Assembly (NCBI GenBank): GCA_007122945.1
Contig: SKSP01000380.1
Location: 1 to 11,540, forward strand
Direction: 5' to 3'
Origin: Ilumatobacteraceae bacterium
GTDB taxonomy: Bacteria > Actinomycetota > Acidimicrobiia > Acidimicrobiales > Ilumatobacteraceae
Length of the DNA: 11,540 bases
A program made the position numbers and the translations under genes. Below the pieces are notes generated by a model. That model had not been told where the DNA came from. It searched no databases and worked only from the letters and a program-made list of their open reading frames with translations. Position 1 is the stretch's first letter. Every line of letters begins with the position of its first letter. Below, one piece after another: positions 1 to 5,962 of this stretch.

Positions 1-1125
1 ATGCTCGACTACTTGATGTACGACGCCGACAACCACCTGTACGAGAGCCGCGACGCCTTCACGCGTCATCTCCCGAGCGAACGTGCCCGGGATCTCTACT
101 GGATCACCGACGATCGGGGCCGGCAACACGTGGTCGTGGGCGGGAAGGTGTGGGACTTCATCCCGAACCCCACATTCGACCCCGTCGCCGTCCCGGGCGC
201 GCTCGACCGCCGCAAGGTCGAGCCGCTCGCCGACCATCCCGAGTACCAGGACCGGGACGCCCGGCTCGCCACGTTCGACCGTCAGGGCATCGAGGCATCG
301 CTCATGTTCCCGACCATGGCCTCCGGACTCGAGGAGGTCGTCGACGACGACATCGAGCTCCACCGAGCGATCCTCTGGGCCTACAACCGCTGGCTGGAGG
401 AGGACTGGGGCTTCGCCTACCGGGACCGCATCTTCGCCACGCCGCTGATCACCCTGTCCGACGCATCGGACGCCGAGGACATGTTGGACTGGGCGATCGG
501 CAAGGGCTGCCGGGCGATCATGCTCGGTTCCGGCCCCGTGCTCACCGCCGAGGGTTACCGATCCCCCGGCGACCCGATGTTCGACGGGTTCTGGGGCCGC
601 TGCGCGGAGGCCGGGGTGCTCGTGTGCGCCCACATCTCGGCGACCGGCTACAACCGCTACTCGGGCGACCTGACCGGCAACTACAAGTGGAAGCCGTTCC
701 AGGACCAGTCGCTCGACTCGCTCATCAACCACGGGCGCGCGATCTCGGACTTCTTCGCCTCGATGACGTGGCACGGTGCGTTGACACGCCATCCGGAGCT
801 GCGGCTGGTGTCGGTCGAGAACGGGTCCGACTGGGTCCCCCGCCTGCTCGAGCTGTTCCGGCGGTACGCGTCGCGCTCCGATCTCCCGGAGGACCCGGTC
901 GCGGCCTTCCAGCGCGGCGTCGTCGTGACACCGCACTGGGACGATCCGATCGGCCGCCTCGTCGAGCACATCCCGGTCGAGCACGTGACCGCCGGCTCGG
1001 ACTATCCGCACTACGACGCCCTGGCCACGCCGACCGACTTCGCGGAGCATCTGGACGGCCTCGGACCCGACGACGTCCGCAAGGTCATGCGCGACAACCT
1101 GCGGTCGCTCCTCCGGGCGGCCTGA
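1..1125 (+). CDS. Amidohydrolase-2 family metal-dependent hydrolase/decarboxylase
   Basis: The 374-residue protein fits the amidohydrolase 2 family (TIM-barrel metal enzymes related to ACMSD/gamma-resorcylate decarboxylase), which hydrolyse or decarboxylate small cyclic or aromatic acids in the cytoplasm. Seen: an N-terminal D-x-H metal motif (D10-N-H12 in YDADNH), a strand-end His (H211 in VCAHIS), the H264-P-E-L-R segment leading to VENGSDW (272-278), and GSDYPH with Asp334 as the expected last metal or catalytic aspartate. Length is normal for actinobacterial members. The ATG is the first base of the window and sits the usual few residues before the D-x-H motif, so it is a plausible start, but its ribosome site lies outside and an upstream start cannot be excluded. 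The next gene begins 4 nt after the stop, so the two are probably co-transcribed. The substrate is not deducible. Confidence 0.88.
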   Translation: MLDYLMYDADNHLYESRDAFTRHLPSERARDLYWITDDRGRQHVVVGGKVWDFIPNPTFDPVAVPGALDRRKVEPLADHPEYQDRDARLATFDRQGIEASLMFPTMASGLEEVVDDDIELHRAILWAYNRWLEEDWGFAYRDRIFATPLITLSDASDAEDMLDWAIGKGCRAIMLGSGPVLTAEGYRSPGDPMFDGFWGRCAEAGVLVCAHISATGYNRYSGDLTGNYKWKPFQDQSLDSLINHGRAISDFFASMTWHGALTRHPELRLVSVENGSDWVPRLLELFRRYASRSDLPEDPVAAFQRGVVVTPHWDDPIGRLVEHIPVEHVTAGSDYPHYDALATPTDFAEHLDGLGPDDVRKVMRDNLRSLLRAA

Positions 1126-1129
1126 CGCG

Positions 1130-1585
1130 ATGGACCTCCACACCCGCCACGCGATCGAGCACGAGTGCGCCCGCTTGTCGATCACGTACGCACACGCCGT
1201 CGACTTCGGCCGGTACGACGAGTTCGCCGGCCTGTTCACGGAGGACGGCGTCCTGATCACGACCACCCGGACCGAGGGCCGGGAACGGATTCGGCGACGG
1301 ATGGACGCTCGGGACCCGCTGCTGCGCTCGCGTCACGTGCTCACCAACATCCTCGTGGACGTGATCGACGAGGCGACCGCGAGGGGCGCCACCTACCTCA
1401 CGCTCTACCGTCACGTCGGGCCGCGAACGGAGCAACCCGAACCGATCGAGGCCGACGCGCTCGCAGCCGTCGGCCACTACGCCGACGAGTTCACGAGGGT
1501 CGGGGATCGCTGGTACTTCGCCAGCCGGGAGCTCGAGTTCGCCTTCCTGAGCCCCGACGCCTTCCCGGAGCTCCGCTCGCGCTGA
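1130..1585 (+). CDS. SnoaL-like / NTF2-fold protein (possible dehydratase or isomerase)
   Basis: A 151-residue single-domain protein of the SnoaL-like (NTF2, cone-shaped alpha+beta) superfamily, cytoplasmic. The N-terminal helix pattern Y20-x4-D25 followed by FTEDG (36-40), and RHVLTNILVD with His69, are family landmarks. In bile-acid 7-alpha-dehydratase and scytalone dehydratase relatives, a Tyr, Asp and His in corresponding places form the active site, so a lyase/isomerase role is possible; many members are non-catalytic or of unknown function. The ATG is 4 nt after the amidohydrolase stop with only a weak purine-rich stretch before it, suggesting translational coupling. The pairing with an amidohydrolase-2 gene suggests a shared catabolic step (inference). 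The gene converges on the SDR gene downstream, 43 nt away. Confidence 0.8.
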   Translation: MDLHTRHAIEHECARLSITYAHAVDFGRYDEFAGLFTEDGVLITTTRTEGRERIRRRMDARDPLLRSRHVLTNILVDVIDEATARGATYLTLYRHVGPRTEQPEPIEADALAAVGHYADEFTRVGDRWYFASRELEFAFLSPDAFPELRSR

Positions 1586-1605
1586 CACCTCCGAAGAGCA
1601 CCGAC

Positions 1606-1628
1606 GGCGGGCCCGCCCACGGACCGTG
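1606..1628. terminator. Two adjacent palindromes in a convergent gap (weak terminator candidate)
   Basis: The 43-nt gap between two convergent stop codons contains a perfect 12-bp palindrome, GGCGGGCCCGCC (1606-1617), followed directly by CACGG-A-CCGTG (1618-1628). Either could form a small GC-rich hairpin on both strands. There is no T-tract, so this is not a classical intrinsic terminator. The placement is what makes it a candidate bidirectional stop; GC-rich DNA also makes such palindromes by chance. Confidence 0.3.
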
Positions 1629-2447
1629 CTACGACGACAGGTCGATCTCCTCGCCCTCCGGCATCGGGCGCCCGCTGTCGGCCACGAGGATCGGGGCGCG
1701 ACCCTCGACGGCCTTGAACACGCGGCCCGTCACCTGCTCGGGACGAGCCTCGATGAGGTCGGCGAGCACGCGGGCCGGCACTTCGGGGTCGTGGGCGTCG
1801 GACGCATCGAGACCCGCCTCGTCCGCCGTCTGCACCACGAGCTCGGTCCGCGTGTAGGACGGGTCGAGCGCGAACACGACGATGTGGTCGTCGGCGAGAT
1901 CGCGAGCGAGCAGGGTCGACAGCCGGTTGAGGGCCGCCTTCGTCGTGCCGTAGGTGAGCCCGGGCACCTCGTATCGGCCGATCAGACCGGCGCCCGAGGT
2001 GATGTTCGCGATGACACCACCACCGCGCGCACGCATCGTGGGGACGAGCTCCTTGGCGAGGAGGAACGGCGCCGTCAGGTTGACGTTGACCTGCCGAGAG
2101 AAGTTCTTGAGATCGAGCTGATCGAGATCGTGATAGGCCGCGCGGCCGGTGAACGCAGCGTTGTTGACGAGCACGTCGACGTGCCCTTCCGACGCGATGG
2201 CCTGGTGGGCCAGGGCGACGACGGAGTCGGGGTCGTTCAGATCGACGCCGATCAACGCCGCGCGGCCACCCACCGCCTCCACCAGCTCGGCCGTCTCGGC
2301 CAGGGTTCCGGGCGTGCCGCGCGCTTCGCTGACCGAGCGAGCGGCGAGCACGAGCGAGGCACCCCGCCGCGCGAGCTCGAGCGCGATGGCACGTCCGACC
2401 CCTCGGCTCGCTCCGGTGACCAGGGCGACGCGTCCGTCGAGTTGCAT
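1629..2447 (-). CDS. SDR family oxidoreductase 1 (likely NADP(H)-preferring)
   Basis: A 272-residue classical short-chain dehydrogenase/reductase with a Rossmann fold. Seen: the cofactor motif TGASRGVG (11-18), Arg37 after the second strand (LVLAAR), which usually favours NADP(H), D69-L after strand 4, NNAA (95-98), Asn123 in the VNVNLT segment, Ser151, and the Y166-GTT-K170 catalytic pair. All catalytic residues are present. The C-terminal part (about 200-272) is less typical and ends in an acidic tail. I chose the ATG at 2447 because GGAGGAG (2455-2461) stands 7 nt upstream and the cofactor motif follows after ten residues. The frame stays open further upstream, through a tandem-repeat array, but that extension is repeat-encoded. 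It is divergent from monooxygenase 1. The substrate is unknown: some hydroxy/keto intermediate of the local pathway. Confidence 0.9.
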   Translation of the reverse strand: MQLDGRVALVTGASRGVGRAIALELARRGASLVLAARSVSEARGTPGTLAETAELVEAVGGRAALIGVDLNDPDSVVALAHQAIASEGHVDVLVNNAAFTGRAAYHDLDQLDLKNFSRQVNVNLTAPFLLAKELVPTMRARGGGVIANITSGAGLIGRYEVPGLTYGTTKAALNRLSTLLARDLADDHIVVFALDPSYTRTELVVQTADEAGLDASDAHDPEVPARVLADLIEARPEQVTGRVFKAVEGRAPILVADSGRPMPEGEEIDLSS

Positions 2448-2454
2448 CCCGTGA

Positions 2455-2461
2455 CTCCTCC
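2455..2461 (-). promoter_or_regulatory. Strong Shine-Dalgarno site fixing the SDR 1 start
   Basis: On the minus strand GGAGGAG lies 7 nt before the ATG at 2447. It abuts the first unit of the tandem-repeat array. It is the main reason to place the start here and not further upstream in the repeats. Confidence 0.8.
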
Positions 2462-2559
2462 ATCCATCTCGTGGGCATCCATCTCGTGGGCATCCATCTC
2501 GTGGCATCGATCTCGTGGCATCTATCTCGTGGCATCGATCTCGTGGCATCGATTCGTGG
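2461..2559. repeat. Seven tandem copies of a 14-15 bp unit
   Basis: Consensus on the plus strand is CATCSATCTCGTGG, sometimes with one extra G. Units start at 2461, 2476, 2491, 2505, 2519, 2533 and 2547. The first three read CATCCATCTCGTGG, with an extra G after the first and the second. The others read CATCGAT or CATCTAT in the first half, and the last has lost one base. There are no unique spacers, so it is not CRISPR. The 14/15 bp period is not a multiple of three, so it encodes no repeated peptide. It fills most of the 209-bp divergent region and lies between a candidate -10 for SDR 1 (2562-2567) and the SDR 1 Shine-Dalgarno site, so it may be transcribed as leader RNA. Operator array and replication-slippage product are both possible. 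Confidence 0.95.
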
Positions 2560-2561
2560 CC

Positions 2562-2567
2562 AACGTA
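2562..2567 (-). promoter_or_regulatory. Candidate -10 hexamer for SDR 1
   Basis: TACGTT on the minus strand fits the actinobacterial TAnnnT consensus. Transcription would start near 2555 and give a leader of about 105 nt consisting almost wholly of the tandem repeats. No convincing -35 element is seen; TTCGTC about 14 nt further upstream is the best and is too close. Pattern match only. Confidence 0.3.
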
Positions 2568-2644
2568 GCGGGCCGTCGCGTGACGAATCGCGATGGCCCT
2601 CGACCCGGACTCCACCGCCGGCGTTCGACCACGCGGCCGCCGAC

Positions 2645-2650
2645 TATGTT
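2645..2650 (+). promoter_or_regulatory. Candidate leaderless-type -10 for monooxygenase 1
   Basis: TATGTT ends exactly 6 nt before the GTG at 2657. In Actinobacteria TAnnnT at this distance places the transcription start on the initiation codon. No Shine-Dalgarno sequence precedes the GTG, which agrees with a leaderless mRNA. A weak -35-like TTCGAC lies about 15 nt upstream of the hexamer. Confidence 0.45.
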
Positions 2651-2656
2651 CTCGGC

Positions 2657-3640
2657 GTGGTCCGCCTCCAGCTCTCCTACGACATGCGCGCGCCCGACTT
2701 CGGCCCGCCGGCCGACGCCCTCTACCGCTGCGCACTCGACCAGTGCGCCTGGGCCGACGCTCGTGGCTTCGCCTCGGTCACGCTCCCCGAACACCACTCC
2801 GACGTGGACGGATACCTCCCCTCGCCGGTGGTCATGGCGGCCGGCATCGGCGCGCGGACCGAACACGTCCGGATCTCGATCTCGCTGGTCCTGCTGCCCT
2901 TGTACCACCCGATCCGGCTCGCCGAGGACCTCGCGATCGCCGATCTCATCTCGGGCGGCCGCATCGACGTGATGGTCGGCGCCGGCTATCGCGAAGAGGA
3001 GTTCGACCTCTACGACGTCGACATCCACGGGCGCGGCAAGGCGATGGAGGAGGGGATCGTCACGTTGCAGCGGGCGTGGACGGGCGAGCCGTTCGAGTTC
3101 CGCGGTCGCACCGTGAGGGTGCTCCCGCGGCCCGCCCAGCGGCCGCGCCCGAAGGTGATCGTGGGCGGCGCCTCCCCGGCCGCCGCGCGCCGCGCCGCTC
3201 GCATCGGCGACGGCTTCGCGCCGATCCACCCCCGCCTGTACGAGATCTACGTCGAGGAGATGCACGAGCTCGGGAAGCCCATCCCCGAGGGCGGCGGGCC
3301 GGTGCGCGCGGCGGGACCGTCCAACATCGTGGCCGTGTCCGAGGATCCGGAACGCACTTGGCACGAGATCATGCCGTACCTCGTCCACGACGCCGAGGTC
3401 TACGCGTCGTGGACGGGTGGCCGGCGGGGTTCGATGTTCCAGCAGGTCACCACGCCCGAGGAGCTCCGAGCGTCGGGACAGTACGCCGTGCTGACACCCG
3501 ACGACGCCGTGGCCGCGGCGAACGCATCGGAGACGTTCGGCTTCCGCCCGCTGTGCGGAGGCATCGACCCGGACCTGTCCTGGGCCAGTCTCGAGCTGTT
3601 CGACGCGAAGGTGCTGCCGCACCTGCAACCGACCCGCTGA
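2657..3640 (+). CDS. Luciferase-like (LLM class) flavin- or F420-dependent monooxygenase 1
   Basis: A 327-residue TIM-barrel oxidoreductase of the bacterial luciferase-like superfamily, which uses FMNH2 or F420 to oxidise or reduce small organic substrates. Seen: YDMRAP near the N-terminus, LPEHH (44-48) then DGYLPSP, the LLPLYHPIRLAEDLA segment, SGGR-x-D, WTGEPFEFRG-x-TVRVLPRP, and VGGASPAAARRAA as the phosphate-binding-type loop. It is clearly paralogous to the minus-strand gene at 8143-9117, with roughly half the positions identical by eye and many identical blocks. That alignment fixes the start: the paralogue begins about ten residues before YDMRAP, matching GTG 2657. An upstream extension through the tandem repeats is open but not homologous. 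There is no Shine-Dalgarno site; a leaderless promoter is likely. Cofactor type cannot be decided from sequence alone. Confidence 0.88.
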   Translation: MVRLQLSYDMRAPDFGPPADALYRCALDQCAWADARGFASVTLPEHHSDVDGYLPSPVVMAAGIGARTEHVRISISLVLLPLYHPIRLAEDLAIADLISGGRIDVMVGAGYREEEFDLYDVDIHGRGKAMEEGIVTLQRAWTGEPFEFRGRTVRVLPRPAQRPRPKVIVGGASPAAARRAARIGDGFAPIHPRLYEIYVEEMHELGKPIPEGGGPVRAAGPSNIVAVSEDPERTWHEIMPYLVHDAEVYASWTGGRRGSMFQQVTTPEELRASGQYAVLTPDDAVAAANASETFGFRPLCGGIDPDLSWASLELFDAKVLPHLQPTR

Positions 3641-3646
3641 CATCAG

Positions 3647-3661
3647 CGGCGGTTGCCGCCG
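3647..3661. terminator. Small GC hairpin between convergent genes
   Basis: CGGCGG-TTG-CCGCCG can form a 6-bp stem with a 3-nt loop in the 30-nt gap between the stop codons of monooxygenase 1 and the thioesterase. It reads the same on both strands and could act as a bidirectional terminator. It lacks a T-tract, so evidence is positional. Confidence 0.35.
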
Positions 3662-3670
3662 AACGACCGC

Positions 3671-4108
3671 TCAGGTGCCGCTGCCGGCGACCTCGAACGT
3701 CGTGCCCTCGAGCTCCTCGACGGCGGCCCACCAGTCGTCGGGGATCGGCACCGCACCCGTGCCCGGGTCGATGAACACCGTGACGATCTCGCCCTGGTGC
3801 ACCATCTCCCCCGTCGCGGCGTGCCACAGACCGACGGCCAGGGTGCACGACCGCCGGGTGCGTCCCTTCATCCGGATGCCCCGCTGCAGGGCGTCGCCGG
3901 CGAAGGCCTCGTTGTCGAGGCGGTAGCTCGCGGCGCGCATGGCCTGCACGACGGTCGTGGGCGGACAGGCCTCACGCATCCGTGCCAGGTACGCGGTCCA
4001 CAAGCGCGACACCAGCTCCTGCGTCTGGTAGTCGACCACGTGGTGGGTGTCCCCCGGCTCGCCCGGGGCGACGACGTCTTCGATGATGGTGTACTCGTCC
4101 TCGCGCAC
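3671..4108 (-). CDS. Hotdog-fold acyl-CoA thioesterase (4HBT/FcbC-like)
   Basis: A 145-residue single hotdog domain resembling FcbC/YbgC-type thioesterases, which hydrolyse acyl-CoA to free acid and CoA in the cytoplasm. Seen: GDTHHVVDY (19-27) followed by Glu31, which corresponds to the D-x-x-x-H-V-x-x-Y-x-x-x-x-E region at the start of the central helix, then beta strands with GIRMKGRTRRSCTLAVGL and a C-terminal FIDPGTGAVPIPD typical of the family. The usual active-site Asp/Asn before HV is not in the textbook spacing, so catalysis is likely but not certain. I chose GTG 4108 because the domain begins at once and CAACAT sits exactly 6 nt upstream, the leaderless arrangement. An ATG at 4159 in frame would add 17 residues unlike the family. 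It is convergent with monooxygenase 1 and divergent from SDR 2. Confidence 0.75.
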   Translation of the reverse strand: MREDEYTIIEDVVAPGEPGDTHHVVDYQTQELVSRLWTAYLARMREACPPTTVVQAMRAASYRLDNEAFAGDALQRGIRMKGRTRRSCTLAVGLWHAATGEMVHQGEIVTVFIDPGTGAVPIPDDWWAAVEELEGTTFEVAGSGT

Positions 4109-4114
4109 GTGCCC

Positions 4115-4120
4115 ATGTTG
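4115..4120 (-). promoter_or_regulatory. Candidate leaderless-type -10 for the thioesterase
   Basis: CAACAT on the minus strand is one mismatch from TAnnnT and ends 6 nt before GTG 4108, the same spacing as at monooxygenase 1. No Shine-Dalgarno sequence is seen. Weak on its own. Confidence 0.25.
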
Positions 4121-4179
4121 GCACGCGCGGTCGCGCTCCGGTGCGACGTGCGGGTTCAACAGGGTGGCCCGACGGGGAG

Positions 4180-4185
4180 TACGGT
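4180..4185 (+). promoter_or_regulatory. Candidate -10 hexamer for the SDR 2 operon
   Basis: TACGGT matches TAnnnT, with TTCAAC 19 nt upstream as a loose -35. A start near 4192 would place the 16-bp repeat array in the leader of SDR 2. Pattern match only. Confidence 0.22.
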
Positions 4186-4200
4186 CCGTGGCCGCACCAG

Positions 4201-4276
4201 TCGAACGAGGGCCGGGTCGAACAAGGGCCGGGTCGAACGAGGGCCGGGTCGAACGAGGGCCGGGTCGGACAAGGGA
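4201..4276. repeat. Five tandem copies of a 16 bp unit
   Basis: The unit is TCGAACRAGGGCCGGG. Copies begin at 4201, 4217, 4233, 4249 and 4265. The first four are identical except for one G/A position; the fifth (4265-4276) is shortened and diverged (TCGGACAAGGGA). There are no spacers. The 16-bp period is not a multiple of three. The array is in the 222-bp divergent region between the thioesterase and SDR 2, ending about 40 nt before the SDR 2 Shine-Dalgarno site. It shares no sequence with the 14-15 bp array at 2461-2559. It could be an operator array, a structured leader or a slippage product. Confidence 0.95.
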
Positions 4277-4316
4277 CCGAGCCGCGTGGCACGGATCGCC
4301 CGATCACCACGCCGCC

Positions 4317-4325
4317 GGAGAGGAG
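4317..4325 (+). promoter_or_regulatory. Shine-Dalgarno site fixing the SDR 2 start
   Basis: GGAGAGGAG ends 5 nt before ATG 4331. The frame is open far upstream through the repeat array, so this site decides the start. A second in-frame ATG at 4343 lacks an equally good site. Confidence 0.75.
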
Positions 4326-4330
4326 ACCGG

Positions 4331-5068
4331 ATGGAGACGGAGATGGATGGCAGCACGCTGCTCGTGACGGGCGCGGCCCACGGCATCGGCCGCGGGACCG
4401 CGCACCTCCTGGCCGAGCGCGGTGCCCGCCTCGTGCTGGTCGACATCGACGTGGACGCTGCGGAGGCCGTCGCCGCCGAGTGCGCCGAGCGCGGCGCGGC
4501 CGAGGCCGTCGCGGTCGAGGTCGACGTCGGCGACAGCGCGAGCGTGGACGCCATGGTGGCGGACGCGACGTCGCGCGTCGGCCGCCTGCACGGCGTCGCA
4601 CACATCGCCGGCATCTATCCGCAGAGCCCGATGACGGACATGACCGACCAACTGTGGGACTCGGTGCTGCGCGTGAACCTCACCGGCACGTTCTACGTGT
4701 GCCGCGCCGTGGCTCGCCACCTGATCGCCAACGGGGGCGGAGCGATCGTCACGACCACATCGGGAACCGCCCGCATCCCGTACGACGACCTCTCCGCCTA
4801 CGGCTCCAGCAAGGGCGGCGTGATCTCGTTCACGCGGACGATCGCGCGGGAGCTCGCACCCACCGTGCGGGTCAACGCGATCGCGCCCGGCCCGACGATC
4901 GTCACCGACGCTCCGGATCCGGAGGGCGGGCTGACGGATCTCATCCCGCTGAAGCGCTGGGGCCGTCCCGACGACATCGCCGAGGGCTTCGCCTTCCTGC
5001 TCTCGGACCGCGCCCGGTACATCACGGGACAAGTGCTCCACGTCAACGGCGGCCGCTCGATGCACTGA
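4331..5068 (+). CDS. SDR family oxidoreductase 2 (likely NAD(H)-preferring)
   Basis: A 245-residue classical SDR. Seen: TGAAHGIG (13-20); Asp38 at the end of strand 2 (LVLVD), which usually favours NAD(H); D65-V; Asn116 in VNLTGTF; Ser144; Y157-GSS-K161; and the C-terminal YITGQVLHVNGG (230-241) common to FabG-like and 3-hydroxyacyl-CoA/2,3-dihydrodiol dehydrogenase-like members. The usual NNAG motif is changed to HIAG (91-94); the tetrad (N116, S144, Y157, K161) is intact, so the enzyme should be active. It would oxidise a secondary alcohol to a ketone, or the reverse, in the cytoplasm. The start is set by a strong Shine-Dalgarno site. The double-hotdog thioesterase starts 28 nt after the stop, so the two probably form an operon. 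Confidence 0.9.
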   Translation: METEMDGSTLLVTGAAHGIGRGTAHLLAERGARLVLVDIDVDAAEAVAAECAERGAAEAVAVEVDVGDSASVDAMVADATSRVGRLHGVAHIAGIYPQSPMTDMTDQLWDSVLRVNLTGTFYVCRAVARHLIANGGGAIVTTTSGTARIPYDDLSAYGSSKGGVISFTRTIARELAPTVRVNAIAPGPTIVTDAPDPEGGLTDLIPLKRWGRPDDIAEGFAFLLSDRARYITGQVLHVNGGRSMH

Positions 5069-5096
5069 GCGGCGCTCGCCGGCAGGAATCCACCCC

Positions 5097-5132
5097 ATGA
5101 CCGAACCCCACGACATGACCGAACCCCACGAC
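5097..5132 (+). repeat. Exact 18-bp tandem duplication covering the start codon
   Basis: ATGACCGAACCCCACGAC occurs twice in direct succession (5097-5114 and 5115-5132), in frame, giving MTEPHDMTEPHD. The exact identity at all 18 bases suggests a recent slippage duplication. Only the upstream copy has a Shine-Dalgarno-like AGGA at normal distance. Confidence 0.97.
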
Positions 5133-5948
5133 ACCGACGCCCGAGACACCGACCCGGGCCTGCTCCACCTCCGGGCACACATCGCGTTCCACCTCGAGGA
5201 CGTCGACGGCGGCAGCCCGCACGGGTTCTTGCCGCTCAGCCCGCGGACCGTCCACCGCGACGGGTCGCCGTCGCTCGGCGCAGTCGCCACGATGGTCGAC
5301 GTGGTCGGGATGCGGGCGGTCGGCCACGACGGGCCGATGGTCACCTCGCACCTCGCGTTGCGCATGCCCACCCGACCCGCCGGTCGAGAGCTCCGCTGCT
5401 GGGGACGGAGCGCCCGACAGGGCAAGACCGGAGGGACGTCGATCGTCGAGGTGGTCGACGACGACGGTGAGCGCGTGGGCGTCGCCACCTTGACCGGTGC
5501 AGCACTGGTCCCCGGTGGTGGCACCCACGTCAAGCGTTCCGATGGCCCTGACGACTTCTACGTCCAGCGGCCGCGCCCGACCGACGGACCGCATCCCGAG
5601 GACTTCATCGGCCTCGAAGCAGACGGACACCGCGAGGGCGCGTTCCGATACCGGATGGCGTTCCACGAGTCGCTCCGCAACGTCAACGGGGTGCTCCATG
5701 GCGGCGGTGCGTGTCTGATCGCCGAGCAGGCAGCACGCTGCGCGGCCTCCGACGCCGGCGCGGTCGGCACGGTGTTCGATTCGCTGGACGTCCACTTCCT
5801 GAAGCCCGGCCTGGTGGGGCCGTTCACCGCGCGGGTCGAGCTCGTGCCACCGACGGGGGACCGTCGGGCCTTCGTCGTCGAGGTGTTCGACGCCGGGCGG
5901 GAGGATCGCCGCATCGCGCTCGGCCTGCTCACCGGCCACGGTCCCTGA
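5097..5948 (+). CDS. Double-hotdog PaaI-type thioesterase family protein
   Basis: A 283-residue protein with two hotdog-like halves. The second half (about 165-283) carries the PaaI-type signature: NGVLHGGGACLIAEQAA, with H201-G-G and Glu210 on the hotdog helix, then DVHFLKPGLVGPFTARVEL. The first half (about 22-140) keeps the strand pattern, with RDGSPSLGAVATMVDVVG as the helix region, but lacks the HGG motif, so it is probably structural. Family members hydrolyse acyl-CoA esters, often phenylacetyl-CoA or medium acyl-CoAs. The start ATG has AGGA about 9 nt upstream. The first 36 nt are an exact 18-bp tandem duplication (MTEPHD twice), so a second ATG at 5115 in the same frame could also be used. 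The acidic N-terminus up to about residue 20 looks disordered. It follows SDR 2 by 28 nt, and converges on the minus-strand operon only 14 nt away. Confidence 0.82.
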   Translation: MTEPHDMTEPHDTDARDTDPGLLHLRAHIAFHLEDVDGGSPHGFLPLSPRTVHRDGSPSLGAVATMVDVVGMRAVGHDGPMVTSHLALRMPTRPAGRELRCWGRSARQGKTGGTSIVEVVDDDGERVGVATLTGAALVPGGGTHVKRSDGPDDFYVQRPRPTDGPHPEDFIGLEADGHREGAFRYRMAFHESLRNVNGVLHGGGACLIAEQAARCAASDAGAVGTVFDSLDVHFLKPGLVGPFTARVELVPPTGDRRAFVVEVFDAGREDRRIALGLLTGHGP

Positions 5949-5962
5949 TCGAGCTCGAACGG

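Noticed and set aside
2461..2559. CRISPR array
   Set aside because: The units are contiguous and 14-15 bp, with no unique spacers and no cas genes. The same holds for 4201-4276.
2471..2656. N-terminal extension of monooxygenase 1 from an ATG at 2471
   Set aside because: The 62 extra residues are encoded by the tandem-repeat array and GC-rich filler, the paralogue has no such extension, and a GTG with leaderless promoter spacing sits at the homologous start.
3653..4330. N-terminal extension of SDR 2 through the 16-bp repeats
   Set aside because: The frame is open by GC bias only; it runs antisense through the thioesterase gene, and a strong Shine-Dalgarno site marks ATG 4331 just before the Rossmann motif.
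5949..5962. Terminator between the convergent double-hotdog and MaoC-like genes
   Set aside because: The 14-nt gap holds only the short palindrome GAGCTC; nothing that can form a convincing hairpin was seen.
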